This document shows, in pieces, positions 35,093-45,003 of a stretch of 64,000 bases of DNA (its first letter is position 1; the number at the start of each line of letters is the position of its first letter). Position numbers and translations under genes: made by a program. The stretch is taken from positions 8,091,971 through 8,155,970 of the forward strand of contig NC_033628.1 of the NCBI RefSeq assembly GCF_001540865.1. The letters are read 5' to 3'. The notes beneath the pieces are model-generated. The model saw only the letters and a list, made by a program, of their open reading frames with translations, made no database searches and had not been told where the DNA came from. Origin of the DNA: Ananas comosus (Eukaryota > Streptophyta > Magnoliopsida > Poales > Bromeliaceae).

Positions 35093-37396
35093 TGTAGTAC
35101 ACTGAACTTTAGCAAATTGCAATGTTCTAGTGTTAGAATAGTAATTAAAACTATTCTAGCTGTTTTGAGGATTGTCGTGAGTGTACTGGCATTGAACATA
35201 GGTATTCTAAGCGCCAGGATGGGTTACTGACACTAAACCTGTAAATTTCAGGTTTTGAGTGTTGAATACCGGTAACTGATTGGGGTACCGGTACCTTAGA
35301 GGGTTGCTAGATTGGGTAACTCTCGAGTTTGAGAAATTGGAGCTGGGTACTGGTACTGCAATGAGCTAGTACCGGTACACCGTATTAAACTCAACTATCC
35401 AGCGCTCGGGTTTTAGCTATTTAAGTGCCGGGTACCGGTACCTCAACCTGAGTATCGGTACTCAATGCGGCAGTTTGAGTTTGTAAAGGGGTTTTTGGTA
35501 ATTTTGCAACTGTGGTTATCCTTATTAATCCCCAAACCGACCCCCAGCTAGTTTCTTTGTGCTTGAGCTTGGAGAAAACAGGATAAGCCTTCCTCTTTCT
35601 CTCTCTAGGTTCCATTCCAATTTTTAGGTGGAAAGTGATGGAATTGAGTTCTTTTCTTTTCTCCTCTTCATGCTAGCTGGTCTTAAAAGCTTTGAAAGAA
35701 CTGTGGAAGTGAAGAAGGAGATATTCTGAGAATATAGTTTTCAATCTTAGCTCAAGGGTGAGCTTGGCTTGGAGTTTTGAAAGGTTAGCTTCTTAATTGC
35801 TACCATATATATAATTTTTGGTTGATTTAGAGTTTAGCTTTTGGTTAACTCTTGGCTTAGTTGTAGAACTCATTTGGCTGAGTATTTAACCTTCTTTTAG
35901 GTTGGTATTGGAGGGTCCAACCTGAAGTGAAGTGTGGATTAGAGTTTTGCTCTATATAAGGTATGATTCTACCTATGTTAAGTGGATTCTTCAGGTTCTT
36001 GGTAGGAGGCTTTGTAAAAGCTCCTAATTAATCTAAAATGGTTATTAGAGTGCTTGAAGGCTAGAGAGCTTCTTCATTCAATCAATCGGAAGGAGTCGAC
36101 ATGTATTCGATGGGTTTGACCTCACTGAAATGGATAAACTTTCCCTATGTTCTTGTTAGTGTTATGAAATTGGAAAGCATATATATGTATATATGCTAGT
36201 AGCATCATAAATGAGTTATTGGATGTATTAAATATACATATATCATGTGGCAAAGATATATCTTTATGTAGTAGAGAGTAGTATGCATTAAATTCATGAA
36301 ACATGTATCATCTAGCACACTTGTGTAGACAAGTTAAAAAGGTCATTGATATGATAGAGCTAGCATGAATTTCATGTTAATGTTTATAACCTAGTTAAAT
36401 AACTAGCACTTGACATTGGGACTTAGACTCCAACCTATGAGTCGTTAGAGGATATGCCATGTTTTAGACATGATGATTGAGAGTTTTGTATTGTGGATCA
36501 TACTTATTTGCCATTGTGCTCATTCGCACATACTTATGAGGGTCACTCCCTATAAACCGGCACTCCAGAGTTGGCCTACGCGACATCATGCTCGCCCGTG
36601 CAGAATTGAGTATCGAAGTGGATTACCGTGGAAAGTTTATACTACCACGGGGCCATTAGGCGCGGCGCAAGCCGGACTACGCATGTGTAGGTCCTTGTAA
36701 ATTGGGTAAAGATAACTAAATGTGTTAATTAAATAATCATTACTAGATAGTGTACATTCATAGATATATTCTAGCATGCTTACTTATTTAGAGTAGTTTT
36801 ATACTTGTTGCATATTATTATTTGCATTAGAGGCATAACAGTTCTAGTATTCATTAATTGTTTAATGTTCATATCATGTTATAGTGTACATGTTTACTTT
36901 GTGCCTCAGGGACCTAGTGGTGTAATTCGCTGACGTCGGCGGCTTACCCACTGGGAACTATTGACTAATATTTCTGATGCCCTATTTGTTGTTGTTCTAT
37001 TTTCAGAGCCATCCACAGCGGGAGAGGCTAGGGATCGGAGTAAGGGGGTCACATCTAGCTAGACATAGCCGGAGTTATCGCTAGGTGATCACCTCTATGT
37101 TTGAGTGAGCTGGAGAGGTTTATGTACTCATTGTATAGAGACCACCACATGTATTTTAGTTGTTTTTGTGACCGCTGGATGTATGTATTACTTTGGGAGT
37201 TGTTTATGTTAGTATTATATTTTCCGTTCTACTTGTTTAGAGAGTAGTATTTGTCATATTCTCTGATATCATGTTAGATGCTTCTATTTCTTTATGCTAT
37301 TTCTAACATGTCTATTGTAGACGCCTTGTATACTCTGGGTATATGGCAGGTCTGTGCGCATACCGAGTAAGCTTCCGCTGAAGCCCGGGCGTGACA
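35093..37396 (+). repeat. 3' LTR of the gypsy element
   Basis: It begins TGTAGTACACTGAAC, ends GGGCGTGACA and is 2,304 bp. It is the better preserved LTR and keeps the segment (36101-36302) missing from the 5' copy. It shows a CTATATAAGG box at about 35951, the core block (about 36510-36695), the hairpin (36955-36974, one mismatch) and a TTTTCAG at 37001-37006. Confidence 0.93.
35268..35459 (+). promoter_or_regulatory. Three GTACCGGTAC-type palindrome pairs in U3 of the 3' LTR
   Basis: Sites start at 35268, 35287, 35349 (ACTGGT), 35371, 35434 and 35454 (ATCGGT). Pairs are 19-22 bp apart and pair starts are 81 and 85 bp apart. This is nearly the geometry of the array in solo LTR F, although the bases around the core differ. 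Confidence 0.55.
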
Positions 37397-37689
37397 GGAA
37401 CTATTAATTTTTTATTTTTTTAGAAATTTTTTATTAAATATTTGAAAATTGTATTACTGTTTTTAATTATTTAAGTTTATATTTTTCATATTTGGATGTA
37501 GCTATTATATGGCATAAATACTTAATAGTGTACTTGAATATGTATTTTAGAACTTTAGTTTGTTGTATGATATGTTTCGAAATTTTGAAACTTGGAGAAT
37601 CGGGTTTCGGGTTTTTGGTCGGGTTCGGGTTTGTTCCGTATACGGGTTCGGGTTTTCGAGTTCGGGTTTCGAGTTTTTGGTCCGGTTCG

Positions 37690-37801
37690 GGTTTGGATAT
37701 GGATTTTTAAAATCCGTCGGATTCGGGTTCGGGTTCGGGTTCGGGTTCGGGTTCAGGTTCGGGTTTCGGATTTGGAGTCGGGTTCGGGTTCGGGTTTTTG
37801 A
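37690..37801. repeat. GGGTTC hexanucleotide array (right subterminal repeat)
   Basis: Repeated GGGTTC units are the reverse complement of the 9193-9264 array. The minus-strand translation is a run of Asn-Pro dipeptides, which explains the long Asn/Pro-rich ORFs here as repeat artefacts. Confidence 0.75.
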
Positions 37802-37839
37802 AAACCGGCCGCGAATCCGACCCGTTGACATCCCTAAGA

Positions 37840-39600
37840 GCTCCCTTTTGATTCCTTGTTGGTGACAAAAAGAGAAGAACTCATTTGAAGTGAACTCGCC
37901 ACTGTTGTCGGTACGCAAACATTTGATCTTACGGTTGAGCACACCTTCAACGGTCTCTTTGAACTCTATAAACTTAGAGAATACCTTGGACTTCTCCTTG
38001 ACAAAATACACCCAATTGTAAAATCATCAACAAACAACATGTAATAGGAGCTGAGTACATACTTGTTAAATAGAAGCCGATGTGCCTTTCCATATTGACG
38101 TCCTTCATAAAATTCATCACTACCAAAGGTAGCAAGATTAGGCAAACCATTCACCAAATTTTTTGACACCATAACTTTAAGCTTATCCATACTAAGGTGT
38201 TCCAAATTGCATGCCATATGGCAGCCCATTCACCAAATTTTTTGACACCATAACCTTGAGCTTATCCATACTAAGGTGTTCCAAATTGCATGCCATATGG
38301 CAGCCCGATCATTTGTTTTCATCTTATCAACATAAGAAGAAGAAAATAGAAGAAAATAAGACAAACAAATCATTTACCCTTGCACTGGTATGAACTATCT
38401 CCATCTATAAGTCGGTGATGTTCTTGAGAAACTTCACATCTTTAGGCCCAAACAAGGTGTTGTGTCCCGCGTCCATGACATTTGCAAGAGAGAAAAGATT
38501 CTTCTTCATCCTCAGCACATGTTTGAGAATGATAGGATTGTCATTGTTGCTGCCTTTGATGGTAATAGGACCTTCCTACTCTACCGAGTGAATGATGTTA
38601 TCCGCCATAATGATACCATCATTGCCTTCGTGTCATCGAAGCCTAGAGAATTTAGAGTCATTGCTGGTGAGATGATGACCGCATCCGGAGCCACAATTAT
38701 AATTAATAGAGGCCGAGGCTCCAATAGAAGAAGACTCCACCATGAAGTAATGTCCCCGATCTTCAATTTGACTCAACAATTTTTCTTGACATGGCCTAGC
38801 TTGCCACATCAATAGCACTTGATCACTTTCTTCCACTTTCTCTTGCCATTAAAAGTAAACTCTCCATCTTTTTTCTATTCTTCTTCTCCTCTTTGTTGTG
38901 ACCCTTTTTATTTCTGGTGAACAAGATGTCCCCATTGCCCACCGAAACAAAACACCCGTCCATTTGTCGAGAGAGGAACTCTTGTGAAGCAAGAAGATTC
39001 TCAAACTCCATTGAAGAAGGTTGCCTTTGGCACCGCTGAATAGAGGTAACATAAGCATGGTACTCCTTGTTGAGATTGCGAATAATATAACTTTTTATTT
39101 GCGTCTCCAAAATAGGCTCGTCAGAATCCAATGCGAAATTTCCGAACAAAGATTTTTTTACCTTCAAAAAATATTGAGAGATAGAGATTACCTTGAATGG
39201 TGTTAGTTAAATCATTCTCAAGTAGTTGTAGCCAAGCACTATTCTTTTTATTCATCAACCCGTCTAGAGTCTCATAACTTTCTTGCACAAACTTGCACAC
39301 AATAATGTTCTCGAACAAGTCATGAGAGATGGACCTCTTCAAGATGAACTCCACCTTTGCATTCAGTCTTCCATCTCTTCAAGGCCTCCCTTTCTCAAGA
39401 GTATTTGCCAGAGCCTATCAAAATCCACTGTCAAGGACATTCCAAAGGTCTTCGTCGACAACGTATGACTCGAAACACGACTTCCAAACTTTGTAGTTAG
39501 ATTGGTTGAGAATCTCCACCCCGAGTCCAACAACACAACTACTTGCCTCTATCTTCCACACCGTCTTCTTCTCTAAAGGAAGCCTTGCAACGCACCACAT
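37840..39600 (-). pseudogene. Ty1/copia gag-protease-integrase remnant
   Basis: Read on the minus strand. The gag start GVEILNQSNYKVWKSCFESY is near 39510, and gag core sequences lie at 38823-39354. A CCHC knuckle has one Cys changed to a stop, seen as CGKLGHVKKNC near 38800. A degenerate protease region follows (38400-38760). The pre-integrase segment LEHLSMDKLKVMVSKNLV lies near 38180. The integrase start reads YMLFVDDF (about 38030) and then LRTDNSGEF (about 37905), with the second catalytic Asp in RTDN. Homology stops at about 37840, where the DNA transposon begins. The type resembles TNT1/Tork-like copia elements. Multiple frameshifts and a 79-bp duplication show it is dead. Confidence 0.8.
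38147..38304. repeat. 79-bp tandem duplication inside copia remnant
   Basis: The segment beginning CCATTCACCAAATTTTTTG at 38147 is repeated at 38226 with about two differences. Because 79 is not a multiple of three, it disrupts the pre-integrase frame. Confidence 0.88.
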
Positions 39601-40002
39601 AGAGCAAGATCCAAGTCGTGCTTCTCAAATAGTGCATTAAGAAGACTACTAACCCAAAGTTATACTATACTTGAGAAGGAAGAACAAGAGAAATGGGGAA
39701 CAAAGTAACAATTGTTTTGTATTAAAAATAGAAAGATTCTCACGCATTTAATCTAAGTCCAAAAAGATGGTATAACTTTGGGTTAGTAGTCTTCTTAATG
39801 CACTATTTGAGAAGCACGACTTGGATCTTGCTCTATGTGGTGCGTTGCAAGGCTTCCTTTAGAGAAGAAGACGGTGTGGAAGATAGAGGCAAGTAGTTGT
39901 GTTGTNGGAAGAACAAGAGAAATGGGGAACAAAGTAACAATTGTTTTGTATTAAAAATAGAAAGATTCTCACGCATTTAATCTAAGTCCAAAAAGATGGT
40001 AA
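39530..40002. repeat. Inverted plus direct duplication around an N
   Basis: Bases 39530-39665 are the reverse complement of 39771-39905. The 97-base segment at 39677-39773 recurs directly at 39907-40002. A single N (39906) sits at the joint. The order A, B, A-reversed, N, B is typical of a misassembled fold-back, although a real inverted duplication is possible. Confidence 0.85.
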
Positions 40003-41190
40003 AATACTACTAAGTACATGTATTCTCATAAAATGCATGCATACTACTCATATACACCAACAGAAGTGGTGGGTTCAAGAGAGTTTGCTCTTGAATTAAA
40101 GATTAAAAAATAAGAATGTGAAAAGATGTATAAAGGTTCAGAAAGGTGGTATAATTTTGAATGATTGTTGAGGGTTGGAAGATAAAGTAGAAAGTCCACA
40201 TGTATAAATGGTTTTGTACTATATGAGTCGCATGAGGAAATTATAAGAACACATGCAAATACATAATTTGCTTAACCATAGAGAAACTGCTTTCAGGTTC
40301 CGAACTTCGAAGAAAAAGTCTAGACTTCCTTTTAAGAAACTTGAACATGGTTCTGGTTTCAGTCTTCAGATGTGGAGCCCAGACTCTCATGTAAAAACAT
40401 GAAATCCGTGGTTCGGTTTCCAGGCATCGGATGGAATTTAAGGACTTCCAAGGTAGAAAAGTTCCATAGAACAGAATTTTAAATCCAACTTAAAACAATG
40501 TAAATAACTTCCAAAGTTGTAAATATGCATTAAAATCACCATGAACACTAATCTTAACTTACCGAGCACTGGGAACGTGAATTATAGGTTTTCGAGTCTT
40601 CAAAAATGATCTTCTCATCACGAACTCTCCAAGACTTAAAACTCAAACCACGTGAAATGCACCAACAAATAAATCTCTAATAATTTCCCCCTTCGGCTAT
40701 TTCGTGGCAAAACCCAAACTTACAAGAAAACACCCACCGCAGTCACCTCACAAAGATAAAACAAACAGCGCTCATCACAATCACCAAACAATAAACTCCT
40801 CGCATGATTGTTCCCAAAACACAAAAGACTTTATCACTTTAACACAATGGGAGTTTTGAAGTCTTAATAAGAGTTTTGAAGTCTGATACGCCCTGTGAAA
40901 AGAAGCAAAGAAACAATCTCCGTGAAATAACATTAAAAATCAAGATTTTCCCTTTGCATGTTGTGTTCACTGGCTCCCTCTTTTTGTCAGCGAAATCCCA
41001 ATAACAACACAAAATACCACAACAAAGGAAATACCAAAAAGCATAATAGAAAGTGATAATCCAGACAAAACAGACATTCGAAGCATAAAGTAAACATGAA
41101 AGTAAACTACAATGCAACTAATGCAATGTACCCAAATTAAAAATTACATACAATGCAGTCCTAGATAACATGAAGTACGAGGCATCGCAA
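40003..41190. other. No gene recognised
   Basis: AT-rich DNA with short ORFs only. A phrase near 40400-40440 (AACATGAAATCC, GGTTCGGTTTCCAG) resembles one near 43165-43205 on the far side of the following gene. This may mean the gene lies inside an element with related ends. Confidence 0.35.
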
Positions 41191-41192
41191 CA

Positions 41193-42570
41193 TCACTCAG
41201 AATACTCAGAATCCCATTCTGGAGCATGAACATGATCATGTCGACAGCCCAGCTTGTCGAAAATTGCTTGAATCATCCTGGAAACTTTGCTAAGGTTCTT
41301 TGACATTTTTTGTCGCTCCTTGTAGAATTTTCGTTGCTCCTTATAGAACTTTCGTTGCTCCATGTAGAATTTCCATTGCTCCTTGTAGAGAGATGTGATT
41401 CTACCAGTTGGATCATCTGATAGTGAAGAACCGGAGGGCTGAGCAGGAGCGCTAATGGACGCTGCTGCTGGCTGAGGTGATTTTGGTGGAGCTGACTTGG
41501 CAACAGTTGAAGCATCAATCGTGCCAAGACTGTTCATAAGTCGAACATGAAGTATCAACACAATGTGGTCGCAGAATCCGCATAATCAACATTGGATACG
41601 GTAATCATTCATGCGCACTGGAAGATTTCACATCGCGAGCCATCCGATGCCATATGAGGAAAGGTACGTTGATGTTTAAACCTTCAGCTTCAGCCGGATG
41701 TCCAACCAAATACATATACAACAATCGATCCCAACGAACAATCTTGGTATTCATTGTTGGTAGAATGTTGTAATCCACAATGAAATTTAAAAATTGATAC
41801 TCAGTTTCAGCTCCTTCGAGTAAACTGAATTTCTAGCACCCTGAGTACCAGGTAAACATACACCATTAACTACCTTCAATCAACTGAAGCATCAAATCCT
41901 CCATGAAGATAATAGACTCCACTAGTGTCCGCTAGAAGTTGAAACACTGCACCAATAGTATGTGGAGTGATAGTAAGTGCAACTCCACGAACCGTTGTCT
42001 CAAAACTGTAGACTCCACTTCCAGGTTGATCGTGAACATGCCTGGCATTCATATAGAAAGATCGAATCAACTCCAGACAGTATCCACCTTGTTCAGCAAA
42101 AGAACAAATTGGTCCAAGATTGGCTAGCTCAAACAGTGTAGAAAACTCAGGAGCTGCATCCATCAAAGCCGCAACATCCACACAACGCTCCCCAATACAA
42201 AGTCGTTTGCCATAAAGATCCAGGCGCCTCTGACTCGACAGTGCACTTTCGTCGTCAAACTTCGTGCATCGTTCATGTTCCTGCTCTGAGAAGGTCACTT
42301 GTGAATAAAATTTCCTTTCTTTTTATGAGCAGACACTGGAGCTTTTTCTTTCCCTTTTGCATAACTATCAAGAGATTTTCCTTTTCTTTTAGCCGAGCTA
42401 GTTTGAGGTGGTGAAGGCTCAAGATCAGACAATTCGACAGATTCGGCTCTCAAATCATCAATAGCAGTATATTCACTGCTAGAGGCTTCTTCTTCATCAA
42501 TTTCAGGCCGTGCCCTCTTAGTCACTTGAGGCTTCTTTCCATGCCCTCGACCACGAGTCCCTCCAACCAT
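41193..42570 (-). pseudogene. Plant transposon-type protein (putative Transposase_32-like), degenerate
   Basis: Three minus-strand ORFs run in order: 42295-42585, 41876-42298 and 41193-41561, with homologous-looking sequence between. The first is a basic/acidic low-complexity head (KRARPEIDEEEASSSEY). The second has a globular part (NLGPICSFAEQGGYCLELIR, then SFYMNARHV and VRGVALTITPHTIGAVFQL). This layout resembles the putative plant transposon proteins in which a FYAN-like helix precedes a V.G..I..TP motif. The gap 41562-41875 reads LLEGAETEYQFLNFIVDYNI and YLVGHPAEAEGLNINVPF. The end has a Pro/Ser linker and repeats of FYKEQRK (about 41310-41390). Stops and a frameshift separate the pieces. 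The family's function is unknown and the assignment is from memory. Confidence 0.5.
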
Positions 42571-42585
42571 GAGCACCACAAGCAC

Positions 42586-43870
42586 CAGGAATCAAGATGA
42601 CAACATGGTAGGTAATTCCGGTTAATTTTCCTGAAAGCACAAATATATATTTTGGTCATAAGATCACGATAAAGAAAGATAATGTCTCCAAGGCCTTAAA
42701 AAGCATGTTTGAATAAGCAACCAATAATTTCTAACAAAAATTTCACAACGAAGCAGAAAAATTGAAGACCAGTGCAAAAACCCTAAAAATTTGTCATAAA
42801 AGCACAAAAGATAGTAGTTGGAAGATGAAATCCCTAAATCTCGTGATAAAGTTGGTTAAAAAACCTAGAAAAATAATTAGAAGCATGCATAACCATAAAA
42901 ACAAACCAATTTTCAGAAAAGTTTACTACAAAAACCATGAAAGAACTAGTGAGATAAAACACTAGAGTTAGAGAAGCACAAACATGATGAAGAAATAAAA
43001 AACTTAACAGATCTTAGAAATTCAACAAGATTTGGAAAAGAAAATACTTATAGAGAGAGGATGAAGTTTGAGAAAGTTTAAAAGGAAGTTGGGAGAGAGA
43101 TCAAGTGAAGATCAAGTAGTCGAGCGGAAAATTTGGACTCTCTATGGGAAGTCTTGATTTCCATGCAGAACATGAAAATCCCCTGTTCGGATTCCAGACT
43201 TCCACCAGCAAAGTCCAGAACCTGAACCCATCAACCTTAAAAATTTAAAAAGAAAACGCATCCAAGTTTCAAAATTTTAAATTTTAAAATATGTGACCAA
43301 TAAAATCCACAAAAATGAATCATCTTAGTATTTAAACACTATAACTTTACACAAAAATGCTTCAAATCACATTAAGTTCACAAAAGTTGTAAATCTTATA
43401 ATAAATACTCCAAATATTGAGATAAAAGTCTATAAAAAATTCTTATTACCTGCATTTTTTGACTTTAAACCATCAAACAAAATCTAAAGGTAATAAAACT
43501 ATCAAGACATAATGGTTCAAGAAGATAATAAATGGAAATTCCTATATGACTCAAATTTCACAAATAAATCTTCAAATTAGATGAATGCAGCATATGTAAC
43601 CAGAAGGTTGCTCTTTGAGCTTCTTTTAGCATATCCCACTGTACACCAATCAAGATTTTTTTAAAATATTAGATTACTTATGGTATGCATTAAATTCATA
43701 TGATAGTTGCACGTAATTACCAGACGACCGGAATAGTAGCTCTTTCCAACATGTGACGGTAGTTTTTACACTCCCATTGGGATGTAACTCTTTCCATATC
43801 TTTTATGCATACAAAACACTACATTTATACACAACTCTCTCCTTCAATATGCAATCCCAAATTCGGTGTG
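42586..43870. other. No gene recognised
   Basis: AT-rich DNA with no domain in any frame. It lies between the transposon-type gene and a copia integrase fragment. Confidence 0.5.
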
Positions 43871-43874
43871 AAGT

Positions 43875-44835
43875 CATATAGGAGGCTAGGACATCCTAGT
43901 CAAGACGTTTTAGCTAAGTTTGTTAGAGGAAATAAAACTTTTGCCAATAGTAGTTCTGAATTAAAGCTATCTTAATGCGATGCTTGCAACATTGGAAAAC
44001 GTGTAAAACTAGCTTTTCATGAATCTGAATCCCGTTGCACTTTTTCTTTTCAACTTATTCATTGTGATGTGTTGCAAGCTCTTGTTGATTCTGTCTCTGG
44101 TTTTAAATACTACGTATGTTTTGTGGATGATTTTTTAAGGTATTCATGGATCTTTCTTTTGACATTTAAACATGAAGTACTTGACAAATTTTTGGAATAC
44201 AAAGTAATGGTTGAAAATACTTTTTTAAACAACAATTAAATTCTTTCAATGTGATGGTAGTAGGGAGTAGATTAATGGAAAATTCACCAAGCTATTTTCA
44301 AAAGTGGTATACTTCATAGAATTTCATGTCCTTACGCATCCCAACAGAATGGTGTTGCTAAGAGAAAACATAGACATTTGGCAAATGCGGTACGAAGTCT
44401 TCTTTTCAATCACACATGCCTATTCTTTTTTAGGCTGATTGAATTCATATTGCCGTATTTTTAATAAATCGCCTTCCTTCTCTTATTGTTTCACAAGGCA
44501 AATCTCCTTATTATATGTTACATGGCCACTCTCCTCCTGACTTGCAATAGATTAAAGTTTTTTGGACACTATATTAGCCTAATCTGCAGGACACTACGAG
44601 TCACAAACTCTCTTCTCACTCTTTTCCTTGTGTGTTCTTGGAAGTCGCTGACAAACATAAAGTTTTTCATTGCCTTTATCCAGGTATTGGTAAAGTGTAC
44701 ATTCCTCGTCATGTTACTTTTGTTGACTGCTTTTCCCTATTCGTCTTTCCAAATTTTCTAACAGCTCTACTCCAATTGCAAAGGATCAGATCTTCAATCA
44801 TTTCAAGACTTTTCTTTCTAATCCTCCTGTCTTAG
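43875..44835 (+). pseudogene. Ty1/copia integrase fragment
   Basis: Plus-strand copia integrase in broken frames. GHPSQDVLAKFV starts the pre-integrase segment and CDACNIGKRVKLAF supplies its Cys pair. HCDVLQALVDSVSGFKYYVC contains the first catalytic Asp and FVDDFLRYSW follows. SCPYASQQNGVAKRKHRHL lies near 44330, then INRLPSPIVSQGKSPYYML. The distal part reads HVTFVDCFSLF near 44720. Gag, protease and RT are absent, and at least four stops and shifts are present. Its orientation is opposite to the 37840-39600 copia remnant, so it is a different copy. Confidence 0.8.
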
Positions 44836-44962
44836 GCAACAGCCCTTCTACTCTTGAGGCAATTTCTAGTTTTGAGTTTACTCTGTTAGTAGTATGCGCT
44901 AATAGCTAATAAGCCGATGCACATTATACTAGTGGTTGTCTAATTGTACTGGACATTTATTT

Positions 44963-45003
44963 AATATTATATATATATATCTANTATATATATATATATA
45001 TAT
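44963..45003. repeat. AT dinucleotide repeat with an N
   Basis: An ATATAT run is broken at 44981-44984 by CTAN; the N probably reflects uncertain repeat length. Confidence 0.8.

Larger units (their letters stand above)
9765..37396 (+). mobile_element. Ty3/gypsy LTR retrotransposon with both LTRs, interrupted by nested solo LTRs
   Basis: Both LTRs (9765-11851 and 35093-37396) align from TGTAGTACACTGAAC (first copy mutated to TATAG) to GGGCGTGACA. The element is bounded by the perfect target duplication GGAAC (9760-9764 and 37397-37401). A PBS follows the left LTR and a polypurine tract precedes the right one. Gag, protease, RT, RNase H and integrase occur in gypsy order on the plus strand. 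Subtracting the four direct insertions with their duplicated targets leaves about 9.6 kb, a normal length. The integrase C terminus (VKRLRNHDIPYVKVLW) suggests a chromovirus of the Tekay/Del type. Stops and frameshifts make it non-functional. Confidence 0.92.
9067..37834. mobile_element. Non-autonomous DNA transposon (hAT-like?) split by a gypsy element
   Basis: Two inverted flanks bracket the gypsy element. The left (9067-9764) starts AGGATCCGAACCCGAAC and is rich in CCCGAA units. The right (37402-37834) is rich in GGGTTC units and ends GACCCGTTGACATCCCTA. The units are reverse complements, so these look like the long subterminal inverted repeats of one DNA transposon. Removing the gypsy insertion and one GGAAC leaves about 1.1 kb. 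The left part contains CT-rich UTR-like DNA (about 9390-9540) but no transposase. Ends of the GGGATGTCAACGGGTC type are familiar from plant hAT-like elements. The left terminus looks shortened, and I could not define a target duplication. Confidence 0.5.

Noticed and set aside
37547..38011. 154-codon Asn-Pro-rich protein
   Set aside because: It fuses copia integrase sequence to translated GGGTTC repeats across an element boundary.
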